64,000 nucleotides of DNA from Anaeropeptidivorans aminofermentans. Its GTDB lineage: Bacteria; Bacillota; Clostridia; Lachnospirales; UBA5962. Shown piece by piece: positions 37,986 to 47,400 of the stretch. The stretch lies in the NCBI RefSeq assembly GCF_940670685.1, contig NZ_OW711693.1, positions 2,418,001-2,482,000 on the forward strand, written 5' to 3'. The notes beneath the pieces are model-generated. The model was given only the letters and a program-made list of their open reading frames with translations. It did no database searches and was not told where the DNA came from. A program made the translations under genes and the position numbers. The first letter of the stretch is position 1; each line of letters starts with the position of its first letter.

Positions 37986-38417
37986 ATGAATGACAGCAAC
38001 AAAGCCAAAGTAGGGATTCACATGAGGCCGGAGCTCATCGCCCGGGTGGATGCGGAATACCCTCTGTACGATTACCCCAGCCGCAGTGCCTTTATCGGTG
38101 CGGCGACCGAGTTCTATCTCGGCTATCTTCACAGCCAGAGCGACGCCGATTACATGAGTAAAACCACCCTCGCGTTTCTGGAGGATCAGGTCACAAAGCT
38201 GGATGCCAAGATCTGCCGTCAGTTGTTTCGCCTGTGCGTAGAACTGTCCATGGTGGCCCATGTGACCGCTGCTATTGTCCCCGGAGCCAATGAGGAAACG
38301 CTGAAACGGCTGCGCACCAAGTGCGTCAAGGATGTGAAAAACACCATCGGCAACATCCGGTATGACAGCATTTACGCTCACCAGCACGCCATGACAGAGG
38401 CGGATGACTATGAGTAA
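37986..38417 (+). CDS. Ribbon-helix-helix protein, element-encoded
   Basis: 143 residues. The N-terminal 45 residues (KVGIHMRPELIARVDAEYPL, then SRSAFIGAATEFYLGYL) fit a ribbon-helix-helix DNA-binding fold. The helical C-terminal part (about 60-135) probably mediates assembly. AAGGAG precedes the ATG. It overlaps the next gene by about 14 bases. Likely binds the hairpin block just upstream or regulates this gene set; MobC-like roles are possible. Confidence 0.7.
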   Translation: MNDSNKAKVGIHMRPELIARVDAEYPLYDYPSRSAFIGAATEFYLGYLHSQSDADYMSKTTLAFLEDQVTKLDAKICRQLFRLCVELSMVAHVTAAIVPGANEETLKRLRTKCVKDVKNTIGNIRYDSIYAHQHAMTEADDYE

Positions 38418-38844
38418 GACAGAAAAAATAACGGTATCGCTGCCAAGCGATACCATCAGACTGGCCGATGAAAAATATTTGGAGTTTGGCTTTTCCAACC
38501 GCTCAGAGCTCATCAATGCCGCCATCCGTGAGTACCTCAGCCGTGATCTGATGCGGCAGTTTACCGGTGAGCTGGCGAGTGTCTACCAGAAAATCGAGCG
38601 TAGTGAAATCAAGGAGCTGGAGCAGCATCTCTCCAAGCTCTCCTACAAAATCGCCGTGGAGCTGGCACAAATCTATATGCTGCTGGCGACCGCCATGGAG
38701 CTTCCCTATGATGTTGACCGCAGCCTGCGGGGGAAAGCAGTCAAGTAGGTCAACCATCTGAAGGGCTTTGTACCCATCTCCAAGGCTGTGAAGGAAACCG
38801 AAGGAATCACAGGGACAGAGGAAGAATCCGAAGATTTCTTTTGA
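38404..38844 (+). pseudogene. Second ribbon-helix-helix protein, interrupted by in-frame TAG
   Basis: Begins with a clear ribbon-helix-helix domain (KITVSLPSDTIRLADEKYLE, then SNRSELINAAIREYLSRDL) and runs 114 codons to TAG at 38746-38748. The same frame then stays open for another 31 codons (VNHLKGFVPISKAVKETEGI and on) to TGA at 38842-38844, ending in an acidic tail. A GAG-to-TAG change is the simplest explanation. The DNA-binding half is intact, so the shortened product may still work. Starts: ATG 38404 or ATG 38410. Confidence 0.65.
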
Positions 38845-38926
38845 CATGAACCCTTGCCGCCCTTCTCCGGCGGCAGTACATACCCCGGCACACAGTCAGG
38901 GGAAAACAAAAAAGGAGAAGTGCTAT

Positions 38927-39172
38927 ATGAAAGAAAACAAATGCAACGGCGTCTATGCCGCGAGCAACCCCCACATCCTATCCCCCTTCGGCTATCCTGT
39001 TCTCACCTTTGACGACACGCTGGCCGTTATCTCCGAGGAGGGATTCTTCCGGGAAAGAGAGATGGTTCTGGAGGGAAAGCCCTTCAAAGTCCGTTCCTTC
39101 TTCCGGCCGGTTTCTTCTGAAACCGCTACGGACAAACTGCTCCGCCTCATTGATGCGGGGCAAAATCGGTAA
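38927..39172 (+). CDS. Small conserved-type hypothetical protein of the element
   Basis: 81 residues (MKENKCNGVYAASNPHILSP at the start, ending LLRLIDAGQNR). The start ATG 38927 has AAGGAG eight bases upstream; an in-frame ATG at 38846 lies before that site and is rejected. No domain recognised. It lies between the ribbon-helix-helix genes and the recombinase in the same direction and is probably co-transcribed. Its place suggests a recombination directionality factor, but this is only a guess from position. Confidence 0.6.
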   Translation: MKENKCNGVYAASNPHILSPFGYPVLTFDDTLAVISEEGFFREREMVLEGKPFKVRSFFRPVSSETATDKLLRLIDAGQNR

Positions 39173-39255
39173 TCTTTTCTTTGGCATAGACTTGTGCGAA
39201 CCGTTGCGGTATGATGTGTACTACCGTATTCGGTTTGCCGGAAAGGAGCTTACAG

Positions 39256-40923
39256 ATGAAACAGGCAAACGAAAAATACACGATTTTATACGCAAGACTC
39301 AGCCAGGACGACGGCAGTCAGGGAGACTCCAACAGCATCCAGAACCAGAGGATGATGCTGGAGAAGTACGCAAAGGACAATGGATTTGAGAATGTGAAAT
39401 TCCTGTATGACGACGGTGCGTCCGGCACAAATTTCAACCGGCCTGCCTTTCAAGAGGCAATGGAGCTCATCGAAAACGGAGAGGTTGCAACCTTTATCGT
39501 CAAGGATATGAGCCGGTTGGGTAGGGAGTATTTAGAGGTCGGCAGGCTGACAGAAATCGTGTTCCCAAGCTACGGCGTGCGGTTTATCGCCATGAATGAC
39601 GGCGTGGACAGCCTCTACGGTGATAATGAATTCACCCCGTTCAAAAATATCATCAACGAATGGTACGCGAAAGACTGCAGCAAAAAGGGAAAAGCCGCCG
39701 CTAAAATCAAAGCGGAAAGCGGAGCGAGGGTTGGCTCAAGACCGCCCTTCGGGTATCAGAAAGACCCTGCCGACCCCAAGCGCAAAATCATTCCCGATGA
39801 AGAAACCGCGCCCATTGTCAAGTACATTTTCTCTCTATGCATGAATGGAAAGGGCCCTACTCAGGTTGCGGTGCAGCTTCGAGAGGAGCAGATTCCCATC
39901 CCCGCCTATTACTATCACAAGAAAAACGGAGTCAAGATTGTCGGCTTCGATCCTGTCCAACCGTACTACTGGTCATCCACAACCGTAGGAAAGATATTGG
40001 AGGATGAGGTTTACCTCGGACACACCATCAACCTCAAATATACCACCTTGTCCTACAAAAACAAGAAACGTGTCAAGCGCCCTGTGTCGGAAAGAATTCG
40101 GATTGAGAACACTCACGAGCCGCTGATAGACCAGAGCACTTGGAATATCGTGCAGGACATCCGCAGGCACAAGCGCCGTCCGGCCAAGATGGCGGAGCAG
40201 AATATGTTCTCCGGACTGATTTACTGCAAGGACTGCGGAAAGGCGATGGTGCTCAGTCGGGCTCATACTATGGACGCAGTCAAAAACAACTTCCAATGCG
40301 CCACCTACAGGAAAAGAGGCAAGGAAACCTGTTCCGGGCATTACATCCGGGAATCCCAGCTCACCGCCATCCTTCTGGACGATCTCTGCAGGGTGACCCA
40401 CTTCGCGAGGCAGAACGAACTGCTCTTCGCGAAACACATAACCCAAAAGAACGGCACTGAAATCCGACGTGAGATTGCCCGTGTCGAGCGTGAACTGGAA
40501 TCGCTCAAACGGAGGGACACGGAGCTGAGCGCATTATTCAAAAGGCTGTATGAAGACAATGTTCTTGGCAAAATCCCAAATGAGGTGTTCCGAAAGCTCA
40601 GCGACGACTACTTTGCCGAGCAAAAAGAAATCCAGACCGCCATCCCGAAGAATGAGGGCGAACTGGAAAAGCTGAAGGGCTCGGTGGCCAATGTCAGCGC
40701 CTTCATTGAAAAGGCGAAGCAATATACGGAAATCAATGAGCTCACCGCTGAAATACTGAACCTCTTTATTGAGCGGGTGGAGGTCGGTGAACGTGAGGGA
40801 AAATGGTCTCACACTGCCCCGCAGGAAATCAATATTTACTACAGGGACATTGGCTTGATGGACAGCGTGACCGAACAGAAAACAGAGCAGGAAGCACAGG
40901 GCGATTCACCAGAGGTCGCATAA
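39256..40923 (+). CDS. Large serine recombinase of the integrative element
   Basis: 555 residues; expected to insert and excise the element. Catalytic domain with ILYARLSQDDG (nucleophile Ser16) and VKDMSRLGREYLEVG, then a Recombinase domain (about 175-290), a zinc-ribbon beginning CKDCGKAMVLSRAHTM, and a coiled coil (about 400-490). The pattern is that of Tn4451 TnpX/Tn5397 TndX-like enzymes. AGGAG nine bases before ATG 39256 fixes the start. It reads toward the right end and stops about 100 bases from it. Confidence 0.94.
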   Translation: MKQANEKYTILYARLSQDDGSQGDSNSIQNQRMMLEKYAKDNGFENVKFLYDDGASGTNFNRPAFQEAMELIENGEVATFIVKDMSRLGREYLEVGRLTEIVFPSYGVRFIAMNDGVDSLYGDNEFTPFKNIINEWYAKDCSKKGKAAAKIKAESGARVGSRPPFGYQKDPADPKRKIIPDEETAPIVKYIFSLCMNGKGPTQVAVQLREEQIPIPAYYYHKKNGVKIVGFDPVQPYYWSSTTVGKILEDEVYLGHTINLKYTTLSYKNKKRVKRPVSERIRIENTHEPLIDQSTWNIVQDIRRHKRRPAKMAEQNMFSGLIYCKDCGKAMVLSRAHTMDAVKNNFQCATYRKRGKETCSGHYIRESQLTAILLDDLCRVTHFARQNELLFAKHITQKNGTEIRREIARVERELESLKRRDTELSALFKRLYEDNVLGKIPNEVFRKLSDDYFAEQKEIQTAIPKNEGELEKLKGSVANVSAFIEKAKQYTEINELTAEILNLFIERVEVGEREGKWSHTAPQEINIYYRDIGLMDSVTEQKTEQEAQGDSPEVA

Positions 40924-40971
40924 AACGGCAACGGCAGACAGCGGAAATCCACTGCCTGCCGATACATACCG

Positions 40972-41015
40972 CCCCACTTCACCACGGTTTAGAAAATGTC
41001 CCTATCACACCGTGG
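40972..41015. other. Right end of the element (attachment site half)
   Basis: CCACGGT near 40982 and ACCGTGG at 41009-41015 form an inverted repeat around TTAGAAAATGTCCCTATCAC. The outer segment 40998-41015 is the inverted counterpart of the left end at 25994. Large serine recombinase att sites commonly have such imperfect symmetry. Confidence 0.6.
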
Positions 41016-41019
41016 GGAA

Positions 41020-41045
41020 GGGGAAAGTATGTCTTTTCTGATGCC
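41020..41045 (+). terminator. Right half of the split tRNA-Leu terminator
   Basis: GGGGAAAGTATGTCTTTTCT plus GATGCC complements 25963-25986 (GGCATC, GAAAAGACATAC, TTT) with one mismatch and a G-U pair. Removing the element would give a hairpin with loop GCTAAG directly behind tRNA-Leu. Confidence 0.8.
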
Positions 41046-41133
41046 GATAAAGTATGGTATTATGAGTATAGGATTTCCGCTCTAATCAATTAGATAAATA
41101 AGAATTTAACGTAAAAATGAAAGGGTGGTAAAA

Positions 41134-41559
41134 TTGGCTATAATCACACCGAATTTTAACTTTGCAGGTCGCTGTGAAGAAGCGGTCGCACTGTATCAAA
41201 AGGCTTTTAACGCAAAGGTTGGTTGTTTATTACGATATTCCGATGCCAATAAGTCTGATTGGAATAAAAAGTTAACACCGGAACAAGAAAATTATATATA
41301 TCATGTGGAGCTTTTTATCGGCGATCAAAGAATTATGATGTGCGATAATATGGATGTTGACTTGGTAAAAAGTACGGCTCTTTCACTGACTGTCACATTC
41401 GATACTAAAGATGAAGTCAAACAAGCATATAATATTTTACGAGAAGACAGCGAGACAATCTATCAAATGCAGAGCACAACATATAGTTCTTGTATGGTTG
41501 TCTTTATTGATAAATTTGGTTTTCGATGGGGATTGATGACCGAACAAACAGAACGATAA
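41134..41559 (+). CDS. VOC-family (PhnB/glyoxalase-like) protein
   Basis: 141 residues. Starts MAIITPNFNFAGRCEEAVALYQ, the typical opening of PhnB-like vicinal-oxygen-chelate proteins, and ends with VFIDKFGFRWGLMTE. Two beta-alpha-beta-beta-beta units. The start TTG 41134 has AAGGGTGG about five bases upstream; GTG at 41125 overlaps that site. Substrate unknown; members include glyoxalases and antibiotic-binding proteins. A terminator follows at 41632-41677. First host-type gene right of the element. Confidence 0.85.
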   Translation: MAIITPNFNFAGRCEEAVALYQKAFNAKVGCLLRYSDANKSDWNKKLTPEQENYIYHVELFIGDQRIMMCDNMDVDLVKSTALSLTVTFDTKDEVKQAYNILREDSETIYQMQSTTYSSCMVVFIDKFGFRWGLMTEQTER

Positions 41560-41631
41560 ATTTCCAGTTTGCCGGTCGGACTATAAGTAATGCCCTCCCA
41601 TGCTGTCAAATCTTTTTTACATTGTTTCTCC

Positions 41632-41677
41632 AAAGAAACAGACAGATTTCTATAAAGAAATTTGTCTGTTTCTTTTT
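41632..41677. terminator. Terminator after the VOC gene
   Basis: AAAGAAACAGACA and TGTCTGTTTCTTT arms with an inner ATTTCT/AGAAAT stem, followed by T-rich sequence. Confidence 0.88.
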
Positions 41678-41789
41678 GCTTTTCGATAAACTATAATTAA
41701 AAAAAGGCTAATTATTTATTGAGTATATAGATAAACAGAAATTTATCGAATGCTCATAATTAATGATATAAGAGGAGAGAGCTAATATA

Positions 41790-42428
41790 ATGGATTTAAT
41801 TATCAAATACGGCTGGTATGCCTTGTTGATTGCTATTGTTGGGGAAATGCTTATACCAATTCTTCTTGCACCGTTTTATAAAGGGTATAACCATGCTACA
41901 ATGGCAATTAGTACATTAGGAAATGTCAATAGTCCTGTTAGGCTACCGTTCAATTTATGGATGTTACTTGCCGGAATATTGTTTTTGGCAGCTACCCCTG
42001 CGATATATCACGCCTACTATCAGGTGTCAAAGCCTTTAACCACGGTATCCGTTTTATTTATTGCAGTTTTTGCTGTGGGGGCATGTATATTTACCTGCTT
42101 TTTCAGTGTCAACGAAACAAAGGATATGGTTACCTCCTCCTCAAAAATACATGGCGCTGGTTCGGCCATTGGTTTTATGCTGTTTTTATTTGTACCTCTG
42201 TTCATGGCAATACTCTCGTTCAAAACCAACGATAACATAACAGGAACACTATCTACTATTTCCTTTATGCTTGCTCTGCTGTTCTTCATATTGTTTATCA
42301 TGGCAGATAAACCAGAATTGCAGCGAACATTAGTAGCGAAAGAGGGTTTATGGCAAAGACTGAATTTGTTGTTTATGTATCTACCACTTGGATACATTGC
42401 AGTAAGAAACATTTGGGGTCGGATTTAG
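41790..42428 (+). CDS. DUF998 membrane protein
   Basis: 212 residues with six hydrophobic helices, e.g. YALLIAIVGEMLIPILLAPF and LIALTxx-type stretches further on. The segment ISTLGNVNSPVRLPFNLWML is characteristic of DUF998 proteins. GGAGAG precedes the ATG. Function unknown. Stand-alone gene. Confidence 0.8.
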   Translation: MDLIIKYGWYALLIAIVGEMLIPILLAPFYKGYNHATMAISTLGNVNSPVRLPFNLWMLLAGILFLAATPAIYHAYYQVSKPLTTVSVLFIAVFAVGACIFTCFFSVNETKDMVTSSSKIHGAGSAIGFMLFLFVPLFMAILSFKTNDNITGTLSTISFMLALLFFILFIMADKPELQRTLVAKEGLWQRLNLLFMYLPLGYIAVRNIWGRI

Positions 42429-42784
42429 CAGCGTCTGACTGAATACTTTGGTTTACATTATCCCAAAAATGTGAAGCTATCAATCCCAATTTATCATTCA
42501 GCCAATACACAATGCTTTGGCCGCCGGAAAAGTCTTTTCTCATTGTTATCACAAAAATAAAAAACATTCTTATCGAGTATCTTTTAATTTTATCTAAGGT
42601 ACACGAGGGATGAACGGCCGAACCTGCCATATAGACAAGGGTCGCAGATACGACTAGCAGAAAAACAATTATCTTTCATTGTGATTTATCTTGGTTACCG
42701 TTTAACTTTAAATTTACTATAGTTATTATATATCCAAATTAGGGTATATTAAAATTTAAGCTTAAATTAAAGGAGGGTTTATCT
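42429..42784. other. Intergenic region with one repeat end
   Basis: No convincing gene. A single family end TTTAACTTTAAATTTACTAT, continuing AG, lies at 42701-42722 without a partner, so the rest of that repeat is lost. The cupin ribosome binding site AAGGAGGG is at about 42770. Confidence 0.55.
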
Positions 42785-43132
42785 ATGAACAAGTTTATTT
42801 TCAATGATTATTTTCATGAGCCTGAGGGAAAAATCGCCAAGCGGATGCTTTTCAAAAGCGATAATGTAATTGCCTTTGTTCTAAACATTGCAAAAGGAGA
42901 AATACTGCCGGGACACACACATCTGGAATCAACCCTTTTCCTGCAGGTTATGGAGGGTAGTGCCAAGGTTGTCACGGACGGCACTGAAACCTTATTGCAA
43001 GTAGGCGAGTTAATGCAGGTTGACGGGCAGGAAAGCTTGCAGGTTATAAATATCGGCGAAGAGGTCCTGCGCCTTTACGTCACAATTTCACCAATGGGTT
43101 CAGAGGCCTTTGCAACAGACGCAAATGTTTAA
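42785..43132 (+). CDS. Cupin-domain protein
   Basis: 115 residues forming a single cupin beta barrel. Motif 1 appears as PGHTHLESTLFLQVMEGSA with His residues for a metal, motif 2 around GELMQVDGQESLQVINIG. The start ATG has AAAGGAGGG. Small cupins of this type often sense or bind small ligands, but none can be named here. The hairpin at 43292-43330 could be its terminator. Confidence 0.85.
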   Translation: MNKFIFNDYFHEPEGKIAKRMLFKSDNVIAFVLNIAKGEILPGHTHLESTLFLQVMEGSAKVVTDGTETLLQVGELMQVDGQESLQVINIGEEVLRLYVTISPMGSEAFATDANV

Positions 43133-43291
43133 TGATTTATTTTTATCATTGCTGTGTGAAAAACTTTTTCACCATTTATACCCCTTATTAAAGTTGACAA
43201 AATGATTTGCTCTTCACTCTAAAATGCCTAAGCTTTGTAAAAACCTTTTATGCAATGGGCGAGAATCTTTTTTATACTATTAATTCAGACG

Positions 43292-43330
43292 AAAACATAT
43301 CTTCCGCCAACGGGAAGTCATATGTTTTTA
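43292..43330 (+). terminator. Hairpin between cupin and GNAT genes
   Basis: AAAACATAT and ATATGTTTTT with inner CTTCC/GGGAAG, followed by T residues; imperfect stem 160 bases after the cupin stop codon. Confidence 0.6.
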
Positions 43331-43494
43331 TGCAGTAAAGTGTAATATGATGAATTCAGTTTATTACATGATATAAAAATAGGAATTTATCAAGTAGTTT
43401 GAACGGCGGATTATTTATATACTATAATCTTATAGACGAATAAGAATTGACCGAACTATTTTGACTAAGGATTTTATATGCTGGAGGGATAGCT

Positions 43495-43941
43495 ACGGAA
43501 AATCCTTACATTTTACAATTCGCAGAACTTAACGATGTTGATAATTGGATGGATATGATTTGTATTGTAAAAAATAATTTCCCCGGACTCATTTTGAATG
43601 AATACAGAAAGATACTTGAAAAGAATATCTCTCGCCAGACAGCATTATGCGTAAAATATTATAATCAAATTGTAGGTATCCTGTTATTCTCGAATAATAA
43701 TAGCTGCTTATCCTGTATGGCTGTTCATCCTCTGCACAGAAAAAAGGGAATTGGTTCAGCCCTTGTAGAAAAAATGATTTCGTTACTTCCAAACGATGTG
43801 GATATTTGGGTATCCACATTCAGAGAAGACGATAAATTAGGCGATGCGCCGAGAGCCCTATATCGAAAGTTTGGCTTTACAGAAGATGAACTGATTATGG
43901 AATATGGCTACCCAAACCAAAGATTTGTCCTGCGAAGATAA
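43495..43941 (+). CDS. GNAT-family N-acetyltransferase with ACG in place of the start codon
   Basis: 148 residues from the chosen start. Acetyl-CoA motif A is CMAVHPLHRKKGIGSALVEK (Q/RxxGxG/A as RKKGIG); the C-terminus LYRKFGFTEDELIMEYGYPN is typical of GNAT. The first in-frame ATG is 43549, but the family-like N-terminus ENPYILQFAELNDVDNW lies upstream in the same frame and begins after ACG 43495, six bases behind GGAGGG. Either ACG is used at low efficiency, or an ATG-to-ACG change has impaired the gene. Substrate unknown. Confidence 0.75.
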   Translation, partial: TENPYILQFAELNDVDNWMDMICIVKNNFPGLILNEYRKILEKNISRQTALCVKYYNQIVGILLFSNNNSCLSCMAVHPLHRKKGIGSALVEKMISLLPNDVDIWVSTFREDDKLGDAPRALYRKFGFTEDELIMEYGYPNQRFVLRR

Positions 43942-43960
43942 TAAGAAATGTGAAAGTACC

Positions 43961-44012
43961 AAAATAAAAAAGCCAATAAATTTTAATATAAAATTTATTG
44001 GCTTTTTATTTT
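43961..44012. terminator. Terminator after the GNAT gene
   Basis: Long, nearly perfect arms 43961-43985 and 43989-44012 with AAGCCAATAAATTTTA core, A-run before and T-run after. Confidence 0.9.
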
Positions 44013-44138
44013 GCATTAGAGTCTAAAAAGGAGCAAAAACGTCAAAAGCCTTTTCGCTTCTTTTAGCTGTAATAACGAGGGACAATCTTTAAAATCACCT
44101 TTATGGAAGTGAGCTTAAAGCCGCCTTATAAAATAATC

Positions 44139-44408
44139 CCTAGAGCATGTTTTGAAACCTAAGTATTGTGGTAAAAGTAACCAAATATGATATGCTAAAG
44201 CCTATGAGAAGACACGAAAGAACTCAAAGAAAAACTGACTGGTGGCTTTATAAGGAACGGCATCTCTTAGAAAACCTTTTTCTTAAACTCAAAAATTACC
44301 GTCGTTTTGCTACTCGTTATGAAAAACTTGCTTCTTCCTTTTATTCTGTTTCCTATCTTTCCTGCATTCTCCTTTGGTTATTTTGATGGTTTCAAAACAT
44401 GCTCTAGG
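44139..44408. mobile_element. IS5-family relic with intact inverted ends
   Basis: 270 bp bounded by perfect 21-bp inverted repeats (44139-44159, 44388-44408; CTAGAGCATGTTTTGAAACC inside). CTAG at both outer ends fits the 4-base target duplication of IS5/IS427-type elements. Inside, 44168-44386 encodes only the C-terminal part of a DDE transposase (KERHLLENLFLKLKNYRRFA), so most of the transposase has been deleted. It could still move if a full copy supplies transposase. The right end forms the stop codon region of sbcC. Confidence 0.85.
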
Positions 44409-47400
44409 ACGAAATTAATTTTATGCTGCTTCCTGTGTTATTCTTTTTAATGATAATCTGCTTATCAATTCTTTCCTTCAGCTCGCTTACATGGGAAATG
44501 ATACCCACAAGGCGGTTTCCTTCGGCAAGGCCTGCCAGGGTATTAATGGCCTGTTCCAAAGATTCCGTATCTAAAGCACCGAAACCCTCATCTATAAATA
44601 ATGCGTCAAGCTCCACGCCTCCGGCGTATCTTTGAATCACATCTGAAAGACCCAGGGCAAGGGATAAGGCGGCCTTGAAGGATTCTCCGCCGGACAGGGA
44701 CTTTACGGAACGAATCCTTCCTGTGTAATTATCCATTACGTCAATTTCCAATCCTGTTTGAGAACGAAGATCGGCGGAGTCCTTCTTTCTTAAAAGCTCA
44801 AACCTGCTATTGGTCATAATACTTAGCCGTTTATTGGCTTCAATCAGAATTTGGCTAAAGTAGGCCGCCTGAACGTATTGCTCAAAGGCGATTTTCTGTT
44901 TTCCTGCCAATTCACCGTTGGCGGTTTTTGAAAGACTGCTTACTAAAAGATATTCCTTCTGATAATGCAAATAATCGGGGATTGCTTTTTTAAGCGCATG
45001 ATATAAGGGCTCGTTTATCCCAAGACGGGCAACGATTTTATGAATCTCTTCTTCTATGCCCTTTTTTTCTTTTTCTAATAATTCTTTTTGGGTATTGAGG
45101 TCTTTTATATCTTTTTTTGTTTTATTTTCCGTTTCTTTCGAAAGCCTTAAAATATCTTGATTCACAGCCCTAACTTCATTAATGTAATTTTCTATGGCGG
45201 TTTTAAGCTCTTCTATTTTTTCCTGAGTAATTTTTGAATCGAAATAGCTTTTTTCGTCGAAAAATCCGCATTCCTTTAATTTATTTATATAAATTTTAAA
45301 ATCTATCTCTTTTAACTTTATTACTTCCTCAAGTCTTTTTATTTTTTCAGATAAAACAGCACTGCTTCCTTCAAGCTTATTTTTCCATTCATAATATTCT
45401 TCTTCCGATCTTTTAAAGAATGCCTTCATATGAGATAATGTTAAAGACCATGCTTTAGCTTTTTCTTCTGCATCTTTTTTATCCTTATATTCCAGTGTGT
45501 CTTTCAGGGTTTTAAGCTCCCCTTCTTTACTGGAAAGTGTAAGAGCAATTTCCGAATAAGTCTTTTCGCTCTTATGGATCTCTTCTTCTGTGGATTTAAA
45601 GGCTTCATCAGATTTTATTAAATGCCTTTTATATTTTTCCTTTAAAGAAATTAATTTTTCGATCTCTAGGGCTAAGACATCATTCTTCTGCTTTTCTTTT
45701 AGAGCTTCCGCTATTTCTGCTTGAAGCATATCGGCCATTTCTGAAACTGAATTGATATGGTCTATAGTGTCAAAATGACCTTTCGCCAAGTCTTTAAGCT
45801 GGGTACTATTAACAGTGATTTCCGATATTTTTAAGGCGGATTTTTCACTTGCATTTTGCATGTAAGTTCTTGCATCGTCTAATTTCTTTTTTAATAACTT
45901 TAATTCATCTTCTTTGGGAGCGTCAAAAGACAATACCGCTTTTTTAGGATGGGTTTTTGAACCGCATACGGGGCATGGCATATTTTCTTTAAGCCTTTCG
46001 GCCAAAAGTCCTGCCTGCTCCTTAAAAAATAGACTTTCTTTTTCTATGTATTCATTATTTAATAAATCATAATCCTTTTGAGCATTAATAAACTTATTTT
46101 TCAGGTCTTTACTTTCATTTTTTAATACATTGATTTTTTTAATAAGCTCCTTTAAGTTTTCAAGACCTGCAAGCTCTTTATTAAGCTCTTTTGATTTCTG
46201 GGTACAGTTTGCCCACTGAACCTCTATACCTTCCATTTCTTTTAAGTCATTATTCAGCTTATCTATATATTCAATGATTTTCTGCTTTTTTTCTTTTAGC
46301 TGAGATAAAGTTTCGTTCAATTCTTCTTTTTTTAATTTAATAGTATTTATTTCTTTTTTCAAAAGAGCCAGACGGTCATATTGGGGAATGCTTTTGGTTA
46401 ACCTGTCTATTTTCGAGGATAGGCCTTCCCTCTCCGATTCTTTATTCTTTTCTTCTTCATAGACCTTTTGTTTTTCCTTTAGTTCAATAGATAATTTATC
46501 AATACTGTCAGTGAGAATGGAAATATCATTTTTTAAATCTTTTTCTTCCTTCAAGGTCCTTTGATATTCTGCTTCTAAAGGATATACGGTATATAAAGCC
46601 TTTTCCCCGTTATTAAGAAGATTTTTACGGGCATTGTGTTCTTCAATGGATTTATCAAGGGATTCTTTCTTTTGAAACGCTTCCTCAAGCTTTTTGAAGG
46701 TTTCGTTTATATATTGGGCCTCCGTTATGAGTGAAATACAGGCGGAAAGCTTTTTATCAAGCATTCCTCCCCTTAAGGCCATGTTTTCTTTTTTCTCCTT
46801 ATCTGTTTGAATTAATTGATTTAAAAGCCCTAATATTTCTTCCGAATCATGGATACTTAAAGCATTTATTTGGCCTTTAATATCCTCCCAGTTTTCTTCA
46901 GAATAAGATATGGAAGCTATATATTGAAGAATGCTTTGTTCAAAGGATTCACAGCTTTTCTTTAGTTCTCTTTCTTTTTCTTTAAAGAGCCTTTGAAACT
47001 GCTGAAAAATATCCGTATTGAAAATCCTTCTGAAAATATCCCCTCTGTCCTTGCTGTCTGCAAGAAGAAGCTGGATAAACTCCCCTTGGGCAATCATTGC
47101 TATCTGCTTAAACTGCATATAGGTAATCCCCAGAATACTTGCGATTCTTGCAGTAACTTCTCTGTATCCTGTAATAATATCTCCTTCAGGCAGTTTAAGC
47201 TCCGCATCGGCATTTTCCGTCGTTAAACCTTCTCCGCTTTTTTTAGGCCTATTGTATCTTGGATTTCTTCTTACTGTATAAATCTTATTTCTGTGGGAAA
47301 ATGTAAGTTCCACATAGGTTTTAACAGAAGCATCGGCAAAATCGCTTCGTAATGTATCAGCCGTTCTTACTAAGCCGCTTGCCTCCCCAAAAAGAGCAAA

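Larger units (their letters stand above)
25993..41020. mobile_element. 15-kb serine-recombinase integrative element in the tRNA-Leu terminator loop
   Basis: The block is clearly richer in G+C than its flanks and has different codon usage. Imperfect inverted repeats mark the ends: CCACGGTATCATAAGGACA at 25994 and, inverted, the segment 40998-41015 (GTCCCTATCACACCGTGG). The two halves of the tRNA-Leu terminator flank it (25963-25986, 41020-41045). AAG at 25990-25992 and at 41018-41020 may be the shared crossover bases, so ends are good to a few bases. A large serine recombinase stops about 100 bases from the right end, as in Tn4451/Tn5397-like elements. Cargo is a giant surface protein, two TetR regulators and a zinc-ribbon protein. 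No conjugation genes are seen, so transfer would need help from elsewhere. Confidence 0.82.

Noticed and set aside
42373-42630. 85-codon open frame on the minus strand over the DUF998 gene end
   Set aside because: No recognisable domain, it overlaps a real gene, and there is no good ribosome binding site.
44168-44386. Separate 72-codon gene
   Set aside because: It is the C-terminal remnant of an IS5-type transposase inside inverted repeats, so it is reported as part of a mobile-element relic.
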